From: JBLNBU01 sp050260215
Lineage (GTDB): Bacteria; Pseudomonadota; Alphaproteobacteria; Rhodospirillales; Magnetospirillaceae
Assembly (NCBI GenBank): GCA_050260215.1
Contig: JBLNBU010000211.1
Location: 1 to 24,215, forward strand
Length of the DNA stretch: 24,215 nt
Direction: 5' to 3'
Position 1 is the stretch's first letter. Every line of letters begins with the position of its first letter. A program made the translations under genes and the position numbers. This document shows positions 1-7,192 of this stretch, piece by piece. The notes under the pieces were generated by a model that ran no database searches, had not been told where the DNA came from, and saw only the letters and a list, made by a program, of their open reading frames with translations.

Positions 1-492
1 GCCAGCCGCATCGACCTGCGCATCGGCAACATGATGTACGATGCCTGCTTCCAGGCCGACGAAAGCTTCGACCTGATCTGGTGCACGGGCGTGCTCTATC
101 ACAATCCCGAGCAGCTGCGCATGATCCGCATGCTGTTCGACCGGCTCAAGCCGAACGGATTCCTGGTGATCGAATCGTCGACGGCCCGGCGCAGCCGCCA
201 CAACGCCGACGACAACGTCGTCGAGATCTGGTACCCGCCGGAATCCAACCCCCAGAGCGGCATGTACCGGGTTGCCGAGAACGTCACCCATCTGCCCAGC
301 CGCAAGGCCATCTGGTCGTGGCTGTCGATGGTCGGCTTCGACGACATCCGGCTGTCGGAGTGCTTCCGGCGCAGCTATCCGCACCTGGCCAAGGTCCGTG
401 CCGCCTTTGTCTGCCGCAAGCCGGTGACGCCGGTGGCCCAGACCTACTACAACCACGCCGGCCTGAACTATCCGGTCGGCCGGGCGCTTTAG
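1..492 (+). CDS. Class I SAM-dependent methyltransferase, 5'-truncated
   Basis: This is the C-terminal 163 residues of a Rossmann-fold methyltransferase; the frame is open from base 1, so the start and the glycine-rich SAM motif I lie outside the window. What is visible is the post-motif region typical of Methyltransf_11/23 proteins: FDLIWCTGVLYHNPEQ at about residues 24-39, then a helix and the strand 'LKPNGFLVIES'. The substrate cannot be deduced; in a glycan locus, O- or N-methylation of a sugar is the natural guess. Its TAG stop (490-492) overlaps the TAA of the convergent methyltransferase gene (489-491). An ATG-initiated reading at 31 would miss the SAM site and is not the real start. 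Confidence 0.85.
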   Translation, partial: ASRIDLRIGNMMYDACFQADESFDLIWCTGVLYHNPEQLRMIRMLFDRLKPNGFLVIESSTARRSRHNADDNVVEIWYPPESNPQSGMYRVAENVTHLPSRKAIWSWLSMVGFDDIRLSECFRRSYPHLAKVRAAFVCRKPVTPVAQTYYNHAGLNYPVGRAL

Positions 493-1535
493 CTGTCCTT
501 GAAGACGCTGATCCGCACCTCGCCGCCGGGGCCGAAGATGGCGCGGCCGTGGCGGCTGGCCAGCACCGCCGCGGTGTCGTCCACCGGCGAGTTGCCCTTG
601 TGGGTGACGATGCGCAGGCGGCCGTGGGGTTCGAGAAGCTCGCGGACCTGGTCGACGGTGTGGTAGGTGCGCGGCGCCTGGAAATTGTCGAGCAGGGTAT
701 AGACCAGCCCCTCGCGCACGCCGAAGCCGCGCAGCGTGGCGGCGAAGGCCTGCGGCGGCACGCCGGCGACCAGCGGGCGCAGGGCATCGTAGAGGCCCCA
801 GTACAGCCCGCCGGCCCCGTACAGGTACAGCCACAGCACGCCGCCCCGCCGGGTGACGCGGAAATGCTCGACCAGTCCGCCCAGGGGGTCGCGGGTGTGG
901 TGCAGCACGCCGTTGGAGGCGACGAAGTCGAAGCTTTCATCCGCGAAGCGGCCGAGATCGGTGACGTCGCCCTCGGTCGGCTCGACGGTGTCGATCCCGT
1001 GGCGGCGCAGCACCTCGCCGAAGAAGTCGAGCGAACGCCGGCCGAGGTCGAGCGCCACCACCCGCGCCGCGCCGAAACGGGCCATGGCCAGCGACAGCCG
1101 CCCGGTACCGCAGCCGCTGTCCAGGCAGGTCTTGCCGGCGAACCACGCGTCGTCGAAGCCGTTGGCGCGCAGGCGCCCTTCGACCAGGCCGACCGAGTGG
1201 TCGTAGGTCGAAGGCGAATAGGTGGTCCAGGCGTTCTCGAACAGGTCGGTGGTGTAGGCCTGGCCGGCTGCGGCCGGATCCCAGCCGCGCCCCGGCTCCA
1301 CATGGGCGGCCGAGCCCACCGCGGCTTCCGCGGCAGCGATGGCGGCCGAAAGGGCCGCCGTCAGCGGCGGCACCGGGTCTTCGTCCTGGGCGCGGGCCAC
1401 GTCCTCGAGCGCGATGCCGACGCGAAGCGCCGCCTGCACCGCCACCACCGTCTTCAGGCCCGACCCGGCGGGCAGGGCATCGACGCAGGCGTTCAGACGG
1501 GTGGCAAGGCACTGCAACGTATCGGGAATATCCAT
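489..1535 (-). CDS. Class I SAM-dependent methyltransferase
   Basis: The 348-residue product has an N-terminal region of about 95 residues, largely helical by composition, before a class I methyltransferase core. SAM motif I is LDSGCGTGRL (about residues 138-147), the acidic end of strand 2 is VVALDLG (about 159-165), and the post-motif is FDFVASNGVLHHTRDP (about 202-217). The frame is open back to 1649, but I chose the ATG at 1535: it has an upstream CAGGA ribosome-binding sequence and the protein then begins MDIPDTLQC. Nothing identifies the acceptor; a sugar hydroxyl or amine is likely from context. It is transcribed away from the acyl carrier gene, and its end overlaps the preceding methyltransferase by 4 bases. 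Family assignment is firm, the substrate unknown. Confidence 0.88.
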   Translation of the reverse strand: MDIPDTLQCLATRLNACVDALPAGSGLKTVVAVQAALRVGIALEDVARAQDEDPVPPLTAALSAAIAAAEAAVGSAAHVEPGRGWDPAAAGQAYTTDLFENAWTTYSPSTYDHSVGLVEGRLRANGFDDAWFAGKTCLDSGCGTGRLSLAMARFGAARVVALDLGRRSLDFFGEVLRRHGIDTVEPTEGDVTDLGRFADESFDFVASNGVLHHTRDPLGGLVEHFRVTRRGGVLWLYLYGAGGLYWGLYDALRPLVAGVPPQAFAATLRGFGVREGLVYTLLDNFQAPRTYHTVDQVRELLEPHGRLRIVTHKGNSPVDDTAAVLASRHGRAIFGPGGEVRISVFKDS

Positions 1536-1605
1536 GGGGATCCTGCCGGCCGAGTTAAGGCCAGGAGATTGCCAAGCCGCCCCGGATTGCGCAAGCAGAA
1601 CGGCC

Positions 1606-1634
1606 TTGACCGGGCGATTGCGTTCCCGCAGTTT
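1606..1634 (+). promoter_or_regulatory. Weak candidate promoter for the acyl-carrier operon
   Basis: The 143-base divergent gap between the minus-strand methyltransferase and the acyl carrier gene must hold promoters for both directions. TTGACC at 1606-1611 is a good -35 element, but the hexamer 17 bases downstream (CAGTTT, 1629-1634) is a poor -10. I saw no better candidate. Treat this only as the most likely place for transcription to start. Confidence 0.2.
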
Positions 1635-1678
1635 CTGGACCACTTTCAACCTTGTCGGACATCAGGGGCACAAGGGCG

Positions 1679-1942
1679 ATGAAGGACGGCAACCTCGCCA
1701 AGCTGAACGAGATCTTCGCCATCGTCATGGAACTGGACGAGGGCCGGCAGGCCGAGGAACTCAGCCGGCTGAGCTTCGACAACTGGCGCCAGGTCGCCCA
1801 GGACCGCTGGGATTCCTTGGCCCACACTTCGCTGGTCGCCGCCATCGAGAGCGAGTTCGGCGTCACCATCGACAGCGCCGAGAGCGAGCGCATGACCTCA
1901 TTCAAGGCCATCGACATCCTGTTGACCGAGAAGGGTCTGTAG
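1679..1942 (+). CDS. Acyl carrier protein
   Basis: This small acidic protein (87 residues from the ATG at 1679) fits the acyl carrier family in length and in its motif WDSLAHTSLVAAIESEFGV. Ser46 in that DSL motif is the expected attachment site for 4'-phosphopantetheine, after which helix II and EFGV follow as in stand-alone carrier proteins of polysaccharide and polyketide loci. A TTG start at 1652 would add nine residues; the ATG gives a more usual length and has AGGGG at 1664-1668. It opens an operon: the next gene begins one base after its stop. It probably carries the acyl group made or modified by the MaoC-SDR and FkbH proteins and used by the AAC(3)-like transferase. A dedicated role rather than fatty acid synthesis is inferred from the neighbours. 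Confidence 0.88.
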   Translation: MKDGNLAKLNEIFAIVMELDEGRQAEELSRLSFDNWRQVAQDRWDSLAHTSLVAAIESEFGVTIDSAESERMTSFKAIDILLTEKGL

Positions 1943-1943
1943 G

Positions 1944-3047
1944 ATGGCGGCGCCGTTGGCGCAGGCCAGTTTCGACGTCGTCGTCGAGGCCGACCAGCCG
2001 ACCGCCTTCGCCCGCCTCAGCGGCGACTGGAATCCCCTGCATACCGATGCCGAATACGCGCGCGGCACCCCCTATGGCCGGCCGGTGCTGCACGGCGCCT
2101 TTGCCGCCGGGCTGGTGTCGCGCATGGCCGGCATGCACCTTCCCGGCCGTGCCTGCCTGCTCCACGGCATCCGGCTGCGCTTCGTTGCCCCGGTGCTGCC
2201 GCCGGTGACCCTTCGCGTCTTTGCCCGCCAGGTCTCGGGCGGCGAGCAGGCGGGGACCGTCGAGGTGTCCATCACCGACGCGGCCGACGGCCGCCAATAT
2301 GTCCAGGCCAGCTACGACTTCGGCCTGCACGAGACGACCGCGGTCGACGCCCCCGTGGCGCCCCGGGCGACAACGACGGGCGACGGGCCGGCGGTGCTGG
2401 TCACCGGGGCGACGGGCGCCCTGGGTTCGGCGCTGCTGGGGATGCTGGGCGGCCGCGGCATCGGGCTGTCGCGCTCGGGCGGCGACGGTCTGCTGTCCGC
2501 CAGCGATCCCGAGGGCCTGGAGGCAGCGCTGGCCGGCCGCCGGGTCGAGGCCGTCGTCCATGCCGGCTGGCCCATGCCCGACAACATGCGCCTGACCAAG
2601 CTGTCCGACCCCGCCGCCGCGGTCGGCCATCACGTCGCCGCGCCGCTGACCGAGATGATCGAGCTGGCCCAGCTGGTGAGCCGGGTCGGCGCCCCGGGGG
2701 CCTGCCTGGTGCTGATCGGCTCGACCTTTGCGGAACCGGGCCGCCATGGCTTCCGCACCCCCCTTTACGGCCTGGCCAAGTCCATGATCCCGACCTTGGC
2801 CCGCATCCTGGCGCTCGAGCTGGGCGCCGCCGACAAGCGATGCGCCGCCCTGGTGTTCGACGTCCTTGCCGGCGGAATGAACAAGTCCATGGGCGCCGCC
2901 CAGCGCCAGATGCACGCCGACCGGAGCCCCTCCGGCGAACTGGCCACGCCCGAGGACGCCGCCCGCCAGGTCATGTGGCTGCTCGACAACCGCAGCACCC
3001 TGGTCTCGGGGGCGACCATCACCGTGTCGGGCGGGGCGCTGCCATGA
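1944..3047 (+). CDS. MaoC-type hydratase fused to short-chain dehydrogenase/reductase
   Basis: The 367-residue protein joins two enzymes of beta-hydroxyacyl chemistry. Residues about 8-128 form a MaoC/R-hydratase hot-dog domain with the signature GDWNPLH (27-33; Asp28 and His33 are the expected catalytic pair) and VLHGAFAAGL. After a short linker, residues about 149-367 form an SDR domain with nucleotide-binding TGATGALG (154-161), Ser260 and YGLAK (Tyr275, Lys279), ending in VSGATITVSGG. A likely reaction set is reduction of a 3-oxoacyl group and hydration or dehydration of the 3-hydroxyacyl/enoyl pair on the adjacent carrier protein, for example giving a 3-hydroxybutyryl group; the substrate is inferred. 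The ATG follows the carrier gene by one base, and its stop overlaps the fkbH-like start (ATGA). No ketosynthase is present in the window. Confidence 0.85.
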   Translation: MAAPLAQASFDVVVEADQPTAFARLSGDWNPLHTDAEYARGTPYGRPVLHGAFAAGLVSRMAGMHLPGRACLLHGIRLRFVAPVLPPVTLRVFARQVSGGEQAGTVEVSITDAADGRQYVQASYDFGLHETTAVDAPVAPRATTTGDGPAVLVTGATGALGSALLGMLGGRGIGLSRSGGDGLLSASDPEGLEAALAGRRVEAVVHAGWPMPDNMRLTKLSDPAAAVGHHVAAPLTEMIELAQLVSRVGAPGACLVLIGSTFAEPGRHGFRTPLYGLAKSMIPTLARILALELGAADKRCAALVFDVLAGGMNKSMGAAQRQMHADRSPSGELATPEDAARQVMWLLDNRSTLVSGATITVSGGALP

Positions 3048-4672
3048 ACTTCCTGATGGCCCGCCGGGCGTTGTCGGGGTTTGCCGGCGGCCCGGCGCTG
3101 CCATTCACCCTGGTGATGTCGGGCACCCCCGACCAGCTGGTGTTCTATCTGCGCGCCCAGGCGGCGACGCGCGGCCTGGACGCGGCCGTCGACACCATCG
3201 CCTTCGGCACGCTGCGCCAGTACCTGCTGGACCCCGCCCCCACCGCGGCGGCCGAGGTCTTCCTGCTGTTGCCATGGGACCTTGCCGGCGACTGCGACTG
3301 GCGGACCGGCCTGCCCGCCACCGCGCCCCTGCCCGACGCCGTGATGGACGAGGCCAGGGCGACGGCGGCCAGCATCGCCGCCCGCGGCGCCCGGGTGTTC
3401 TATCTTCCGGCGCCCCTGCCCCCGCTGTGGCCCGATCCCCGCCCGACCCGGGCGCTGGCCGAAGGGCTGGCGGCCCTGGCGCGAAGCATCGGCGCCGAGG
3501 TGCTGCCGCCCGAGATGTTCGCCATGGGCGGCTACCTGTCCTCGGGCGGGCCGGTGGCCGGGACGGCGCTGGGCGAGCTGGCCGGACGCATGGTCGCCGC
3601 CCTGGCCGACCCGCCGGCGGTCCCCCGCAAGGTCCTGGTCTCGGACCTCGACAACGTCATGTGGTCGGGCGTGATCGGCGAAGACGGCCTGGACGGCATC
3701 GCCTTCGAGCCCCATGGCAGCGGCTGGCGCCACTTCATCTACCAATCCATGCTGCGCAAGCTGAAGCGCGAGGGGGTCCTGCTGGCTGCGGTCTCGCGCA
3801 ACCACCCGGACGACGCCCGCGCCCCGCTGGCCTCCGGCCGCATGACCCTGGGGATGGACGACTTCGTCGCCGTGGCCGCCTCCTACGAGGCCAAGTCGGC
3901 GCAGATCGGCGACATCGCCGCCCGCCTGGGACTGGGGCTGGATTCGGTGGTGTTCGTCGACGACAACCCGGTCGAGCTGGCCGAGGTCAAGGCCGCCCTG
4001 CCCCAGGTCGCCTGCCTTGCCTTCCCGACCGAGGACGGCGGCCTGCCCGCGCTGCTGGATGCCCTGCAGGACCTGTTCGCCCGCCCCGCGGTCACCGACG
4101 AGGACCTGAAGCGCACCGAGCTCTATCGCCGCCGCCTGGCCGGCATGGCGCCAAGCAGCGCCCGGGGCGCCGATCTCGGCGCCTTCCTGCAGGGTCTGGA
4201 GCAGCGGCTGCACATCGCCGACCGCAGTGGCGGCGATCGGGTGCGGGCGGTGCAGCTCATCAACAAGACCAACCAGTTCAACCTCAACGGCCGACGCTTC
4301 GCCGACCACGAAGTGAACGCGCTGCTGGCCGCCGGCGGCCGCCTGTTCACCGCGACCCTGGCGGACCGCAGCGGCAGTCACGGCGAGATCCTGGCCTGCC
4401 TGGTCGCAGCCGACGGCACGGTCGAGTCGCTGGTGATGTCCTGCCGGGTGCTGCAGCGCCGGGTCGAGCATGCCTTCCTGGCCTGGCTGGCCGCCCGCGG
4501 CCCGGTCCGGCTGCGCTACCAGCCGACCGAACGCAACGAACCGCTGCGCCGCTTCCTGGCCGACTTGGGCTTGCTGCCCGAAGGCGCCGGCACCGTGGCT
4601 GCGGGCCCCGAGGTGGTGGCGCAATGCCGGAAGGATTCGGAAATGATCGAGGTGTCCGCCGATGACCTTTGA
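3044..4672 (+). CDS. FkbH-family HAD protein
   Basis: The 542-residue product matches the FkbH family. An N-terminal SGNH-like region (about 1-190) is followed by a HAD-IIIC domain with motif I DLDNVMWSGVIGEDG (Asp201 and Asp203 nucleophile/acid), Ser251 of motif II in AVSRNHPDD, and VFVDDNP (Asp306/307). The C-terminal region carries the family hallmark QLINKTNQFNLNGRR (404-418) and a GNAT-like segment. FkbH proteins are known for loading a glyceryl unit from 1,3-bisphosphoglycerate onto an acyl carrier protein with dephosphorylation, and homologues occur in sugar N-acylation loci. Here it presumably works on the carrier protein two genes upstream. Family motif I is usually DLDNTLW; the Val-Met change keeps both aspartates. 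It starts inside the previous stop and overlaps the next gene by 11 bases. Confidence 0.88.
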   Translation: MNFLMARRALSGFAGGPALPFTLVMSGTPDQLVFYLRAQAATRGLDAAVDTIAFGTLRQYLLDPAPTAAAEVFLLLPWDLAGDCDWRTGLPATAPLPDAVMDEARATAASIAARGARVFYLPAPLPPLWPDPRPTRALAEGLAALARSIGAEVLPPEMFAMGGYLSSGGPVAGTALGELAGRMVAALADPPAVPRKVLVSDLDNVMWSGVIGEDGLDGIAFEPHGSGWRHFIYQSMLRKLKREGVLLAAVSRNHPDDARAPLASGRMTLGMDDFVAVAASYEAKSAQIGDIAARLGLGLDSVVFVDDNPVELAEVKAALPQVACLAFPTEDGGLPALLDALQDLFARPAVTDEDLKRTELYRRRLAGMAPSSARGADLGAFLQGLEQRLHIADRSGGDRVRAVQLINKTNQFNLNGRRFADHEVNALLAAGGRLFTATLADRSGSHGEILACLVAADGTVESLVMSCRVLQRRVEHAFLAWLAARGPVRLRYQPTERNEPLRRFLADLGLLPEGAGTVAAGPEVVAQCRKDSEMIEVSADDL

Positions 4673-5540
4673 CGACGCCCGCTCGCTGCTGATGCAGATC
4701 TTCGACGATCTCGACGTCCGCACCGGCGACACCATCCACCTGTCCACCGACATGGGCCGGGTGCCGCTGCCCAAGATCGCCGCACCCCTGACCCGTGAGG
4801 GCATCCGCGGCCGCGAGCAACAATGGTGCGAATTCCTGCTGGCGACGATCCTGGAGCGGCTGGGGCCGACGGGAACGCTGATCGTGCCGACGGCGACGAA
4901 TTCCTATGCCCGCCACGGCACCCCCTATGTCCACGAGGAGTCGCCGGCCGAGACGGGGCCGTTCTGCGAGTTCGTCCGCACCCGGCCGCAGACCGTGCGC
5001 TCGCTCCATCCGCTGATCTCGCTGAGCGGCATCGGCCCTGCGGCGCCGGCCATCCTCAACGACGTCGGCAAGAACGCCTTCGGCTCGAACAGCCCCTATG
5101 CCCGCTTCGGCGCCCACGGCGTCAAGTTCGTGTTCCTGGGAACCGGCGTGCAGGCGTTGACCTACGGCTACCATCTCCAGCAGCTGTACGGCGTCAACCA
5201 CATGTACACCAAGCTGTTCAACACCCCGGTGTTCCGCGGCGGCCAGGAGGTCCCGGGGCCATGGCTGTGCAGCCTGCGCTATCTGGGCCCCGGCATCCAA
5301 AGCGACTTCGTGCCGCTGGAAAAGCGGCTGCGCAGCGAGGGCTGCCTGCGTGAATCGGCGCTTACCGGCCAGCCCATGCAGGCCGCCACCGTCGCCGACA
5401 TCGACCGCATCGGCTATCGCATGCTGGAAGAAAACCCGTGGAGCTTCATCACCGAGCCGGTCGAGATCCACGTTGCCGCACCGGGAAGCGTGCCGCAATC
5501 GGCCAGTCGCCGCGCCGCCTACCTGGTGTGGAGCGAATAG
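4662..5540 (+). CDS. AAC(3)-fold N-acyltransferase
   Basis: This 292-residue protein belongs to the Antibiotic_NAT/AAC(3) fold family. Recognisable family segments are GTLIVPTATNSY (71-82), ETGPFCEFVR, RSLHPLISLSGIGPAA (113-128, with His116 as the conserved family histidine), SPYARFG and VFLGTGVQALT. Family members acylate a primary amine from an acyl thioester; in glycan loci they are thought to N-acylate amino sugars. As the last gene of the acyl-carrier operon it is the natural candidate for transferring the carrier-bound acyl group onto a sugar amine. Its ATG lies in the 3' end of the FkbH gene (11-base overlap), implying translational coupling. An aminoglycoside-resistance role is not supported by context. 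It ends 7 bases from the convergent methyltransferase gene. Confidence 0.83.
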   Translation: MTFDDARSLLMQIFDDLDVRTGDTIHLSTDMGRVPLPKIAAPLTREGIRGREQQWCEFLLATILERLGPTGTLIVPTATNSYARHGTPYVHEESPAETGPFCEFVRTRPQTVRSLHPLISLSGIGPAAPAILNDVGKNAFGSNSPYARFGAHGVKFVFLGTGVQALTYGYHLQQLYGVNHMYTKLFNTPVFRGGQEVPGPWLCSLRYLGPGIQSDFVPLEKRLRSEGCLRESALTGQPMQAATVADIDRIGYRMLEENPWSFITEPVEIHVAAPGSVPQSASRRAAYLVWSE

Positions 5541-5547
5541 GCGGCCG

Positions 5548-6429
5548 TCAGCCGTCGCGGCGGGCGAACACGATCAGCTCGCGGCCGATCCCGGCGGCGG
5601 CGCAGCCGCGGCGGAAGGCGAGCACCTTGTCCAGTCCCTGGCGATACAGTCCCGAATCGAAGGCGACGCGGGCCAGGTGGCTTTCGCGTCCCTTGGCCGG
5701 ATCGCCGGCGTAGCAGCTGCCGCCGTGGAGCAGGTAAAGCTCGATGGGGAACCCGGCGACCTGGTCGAAGATCTTCCAGCCCTCGGACGCCATCAGCCTG
5801 TCCAGACTTTCCGGGGTGAAGTAGCTGAGGTGTTCGGGGGGGCACACCCAGAACTCGTCCTCGATGCGCCCCATGGCCACCGCCATGCGCTGCAGCCATG
5901 AATTGTCGTTGGGAACAGCCACCCGCAGCACCCCGCCGGGGGCGACGACCCGGCCGAGCAGGCGCAGCAGATGGCTGGGGTCGATGACGTGTTCGAGCAC
6001 GCCGTTGCAGATGATCAGGTCGTAGGACGCGGCCGGCTCGGCCTCGAGCAGGGTCAGCAGGTCGCCGAGGACCAGGCGGTCCAGCAGCTCGGGGTGGTAG
6101 TGGCGGATGCCCTGGTCGGTGAAGTCGATGCCGCGCACGGTCCAGCCGCGACGCGCGAAATGGGCCATGAAGAAGCCCTCGCCGGGGCCGACTTCGAGGA
6201 AGCGGCCGGGCGGAAGCCCGGTGGCGGCCTCGGTCAGCTCGCAGTCGGCGCTTTTGCAGGCCAGCTCGTCCGCGCTGTAGATGGTGGCGTACATGTTGCC
6301 CGGCTGGTCGGTGCCCGGCATGAAGTACTGGGCGTTGTAGAAGGCCTCGAGCTCCGCCGGCGTGATGTCGATGTCGGCCCGCCAGTAGCCGTGTTCGGTT
6401 TGGACCAGCCGCACGCGCTTATCCGACAT
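5548..6429 (-). CDS. Class I SAM-dependent methyltransferase (Methyltransf_23 type)
   Basis: The 293-residue product has a Rossmann methyltransferase core with motif I FLEVGPGEGFF (77-87), the acidic strand-2 end VRGIDF, and YDLIICNGVLEHVIDP (136-151), followed by APGGVLRVAVPN. The later segment HLSYFTPESLDRLM is typical of Methyltransf_23 proteins, which often methylate sugars or lipid-linked intermediates. A roughly 75-residue N-terminal part precedes the core. The ATG has a G-rich Shine-Dalgarno (GGGGGGCAGG) immediately upstream. It sits alone on the minus strand between two plus-strand operons, ending 7 bases from the acyltransferase gene and divergent from hisH. The acceptor is unknown; O-methylation of the locus glycan is inferred. 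Confidence 0.87.
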   Translation of the reverse strand: MSDKRVRLVQTEHGYWRADIDITPAELEAFYNAQYFMPGTDQPGNMYATIYSADELACKSADCELTEAATGLPPGRFLEVGPGEGFFMAHFARRGWTVRGIDFTDQGIRHYHPELLDRLVLGDLLTLLEAEPAASYDLIICNGVLEHVIDPSHLLRLLGRVVAPGGVLRVAVPNDNSWLQRMAVAMGRIEDEFWVCPPEHLSYFTPESLDRLMASEGWKIFDQVAGFPIELYLLHGGSCYAGDPAKGRESHLARVAFDSGLYRQGLDKVLAFRRGCAAAGIGRELIVFARRDG

Positions 6430-6439
6430 CCTGCCCCCC

Positions 6440-6466
6440 TAACGGTTCGTTCCGCACCGCCCGTTA
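6440..6466. promoter_or_regulatory. Inverted repeat in the divergent control region
   Basis: The 136-base gap between the minus-strand methyltransferase and hisH contains perfect 6-base half-sites, TAACGG at 6440-6445 and CCGTTA at 6461-6466, separated by 15 bases. They sit just upstream of the methyltransferase start and could be an operator. Short arms make chance possible. On the minus strand a weak promoter-like pair lies beside it (TTGTGT at 6487-6492 and CATTAA at 6464-6469, 17-base spacing). Confidence 0.25.
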
Positions 6467-6536
6467 ATGCCCCACCACTCGGCCAAACACAAGCAAGCAG
6501 GCTTCCACCGACGGCCTACCATGCCCCCCTCCACTT

Positions 6537-6545
6537 TGCTATGAA
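6537..6545 (+). promoter_or_regulatory. Candidate extended -10 element for the hisH operon
   Basis: TGCTATGAA at 6537-6545 has the form of an extended -10 (TG-n-TATGAA) and lies 20 bases before the hisH ATG. No convincing -35 hexamer is visible 17 bases upstream, which is tolerable for extended -10 promoters. The resulting leader would be short, with AAAGGAG (6555-6561) as ribosome-binding site. This is weak evidence on its own. Confidence 0.28.
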
Positions 6546-6565
6546 GGGCTTTGGAAAGGAGCGTC

Positions 6566-7192
6566 ATGGCCAACCGCTGCATCGGCGTGATCGACTACGG
6601 CATCGGCAACATCAGCTCGGTGACCCACGCGTTCGCCTACGAGGACATCCCGGTCCGGACCTGCACGCGCGCCGCCGAGCTGGACGGCTGTTCCCACGTG
6701 GTGCTGCCCGGCGTCGGCGCCTTCGGCGAGTCGATCGCGCGGCTGCAAGACAGCGGCCTGGCCGACGCCATCCTTGCCGCCATCGCGGCCGGCCGGCCGT
6801 TGATGGGGATCTGCCTCGGCATGCAGCTGCTTTTGGAACGCAGCAGCGAATTCGGCGAGCACCGCGGCCTGGGGGTGCTGCCCGGGACCGTCGAGCCCCT
6901 GGCCGCCGTCATCCCCGGGCTGAAGGCCCCCAACACCGGCTGGGCCAAGGTCGAGCTGTCGCCGCACAGCCGGTTGGCGGGCACCGGCCCGGCCGAGCAC
7001 TTCTACTTCAACCACGGCTTCGCCTGCCGCCCCGACCCCGCGCTGGTGACCGGCCGCAGCGTCGACGGCGTGCCCGCGGTCATCGAGCGGGGCAACGTCT
7101 TCGGCGTCCAGTTCCATCCCGAAAAGAGCCACCTGGCCGGACTGACCCTGCTTGGGCGCTTCGCCGACCTCGACGGGGGCGGCCGCCCATGA
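6566..7192 (+). CDS. hisH: HisH-type glutamine amidotransferase for sugar amidination
   Basis: This 208-residue class I glutamine amidotransferase has the full triad: Cys83 in MGICLGMQLL, and His184 and Glu186 in VQFHPEKS. The N-terminus IGVIDYGIGNISSV and VVLPGVGAFGE are characteristic of HisH. The ATG at 6566 is chosen over an in-frame TTG at 6551 because AAAGGAG precedes it by four bases. HisH releases ammonia from glutamine and passes it through a HisF partner. Next to N-acetyl-sugar amidotransferases, as in Pseudomonas O-antigen (WbpG with HisH2/HisF2), this pair supplies ammonia to make acetamidino sugars rather than histidine; that is established for the family and inferred here. It heads a long operon, and its stop overlaps the hisF start (ATGA). 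Confidence 0.92.
   Translation: MANRCIGVIDYGIGNISSVTHAFAYEDIPVRTCTRAAELDGCSHVVLPGVGAFGESIARLQDSGLADAILAAIAAGRPLMGICLGMQLLLERSSEFGEHRGLGVLPGTVEPLAAVIPGLKAPNTGWAKVELSPHSRLAGTGPAEHFYFNHGFACRPDPALVTGRSVDGVPAVIERGNVFGVQFHPEKSHLAGLTLLGRFADLDGGGRP

Noticed and set aside
1652..1678. A TTG start for the acyl carrier protein adding nine residues.
   Set aside because: The ATG at 1679 yields a standard length and has an upstream AGGGG; the extra residues have no family counterpart.
2765..4804. Long minus-strand open frame (about 680 codons) opposite the FkbH gene.
   Set aside because: The composition is typical of an antisense shadow, and the plus strand carries clear HAD and FkbH motifs.
4662..5540. 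Reading the AAC(3)-fold gene as an aminoglycoside resistance gene.
   Set aside because: It lies translationally coupled in an acyl-carrier and FkbH operon within a glycan locus, and the family includes many sugar N-acyltransferases. No mobile element or resistance context is present.
5541..5547. A terminator between the convergent acyltransferase and methyltransferase genes.
   Set aside because: The gap is only seven bases, and I see no stable hairpin followed by a T-run there or at the other convergent ends.
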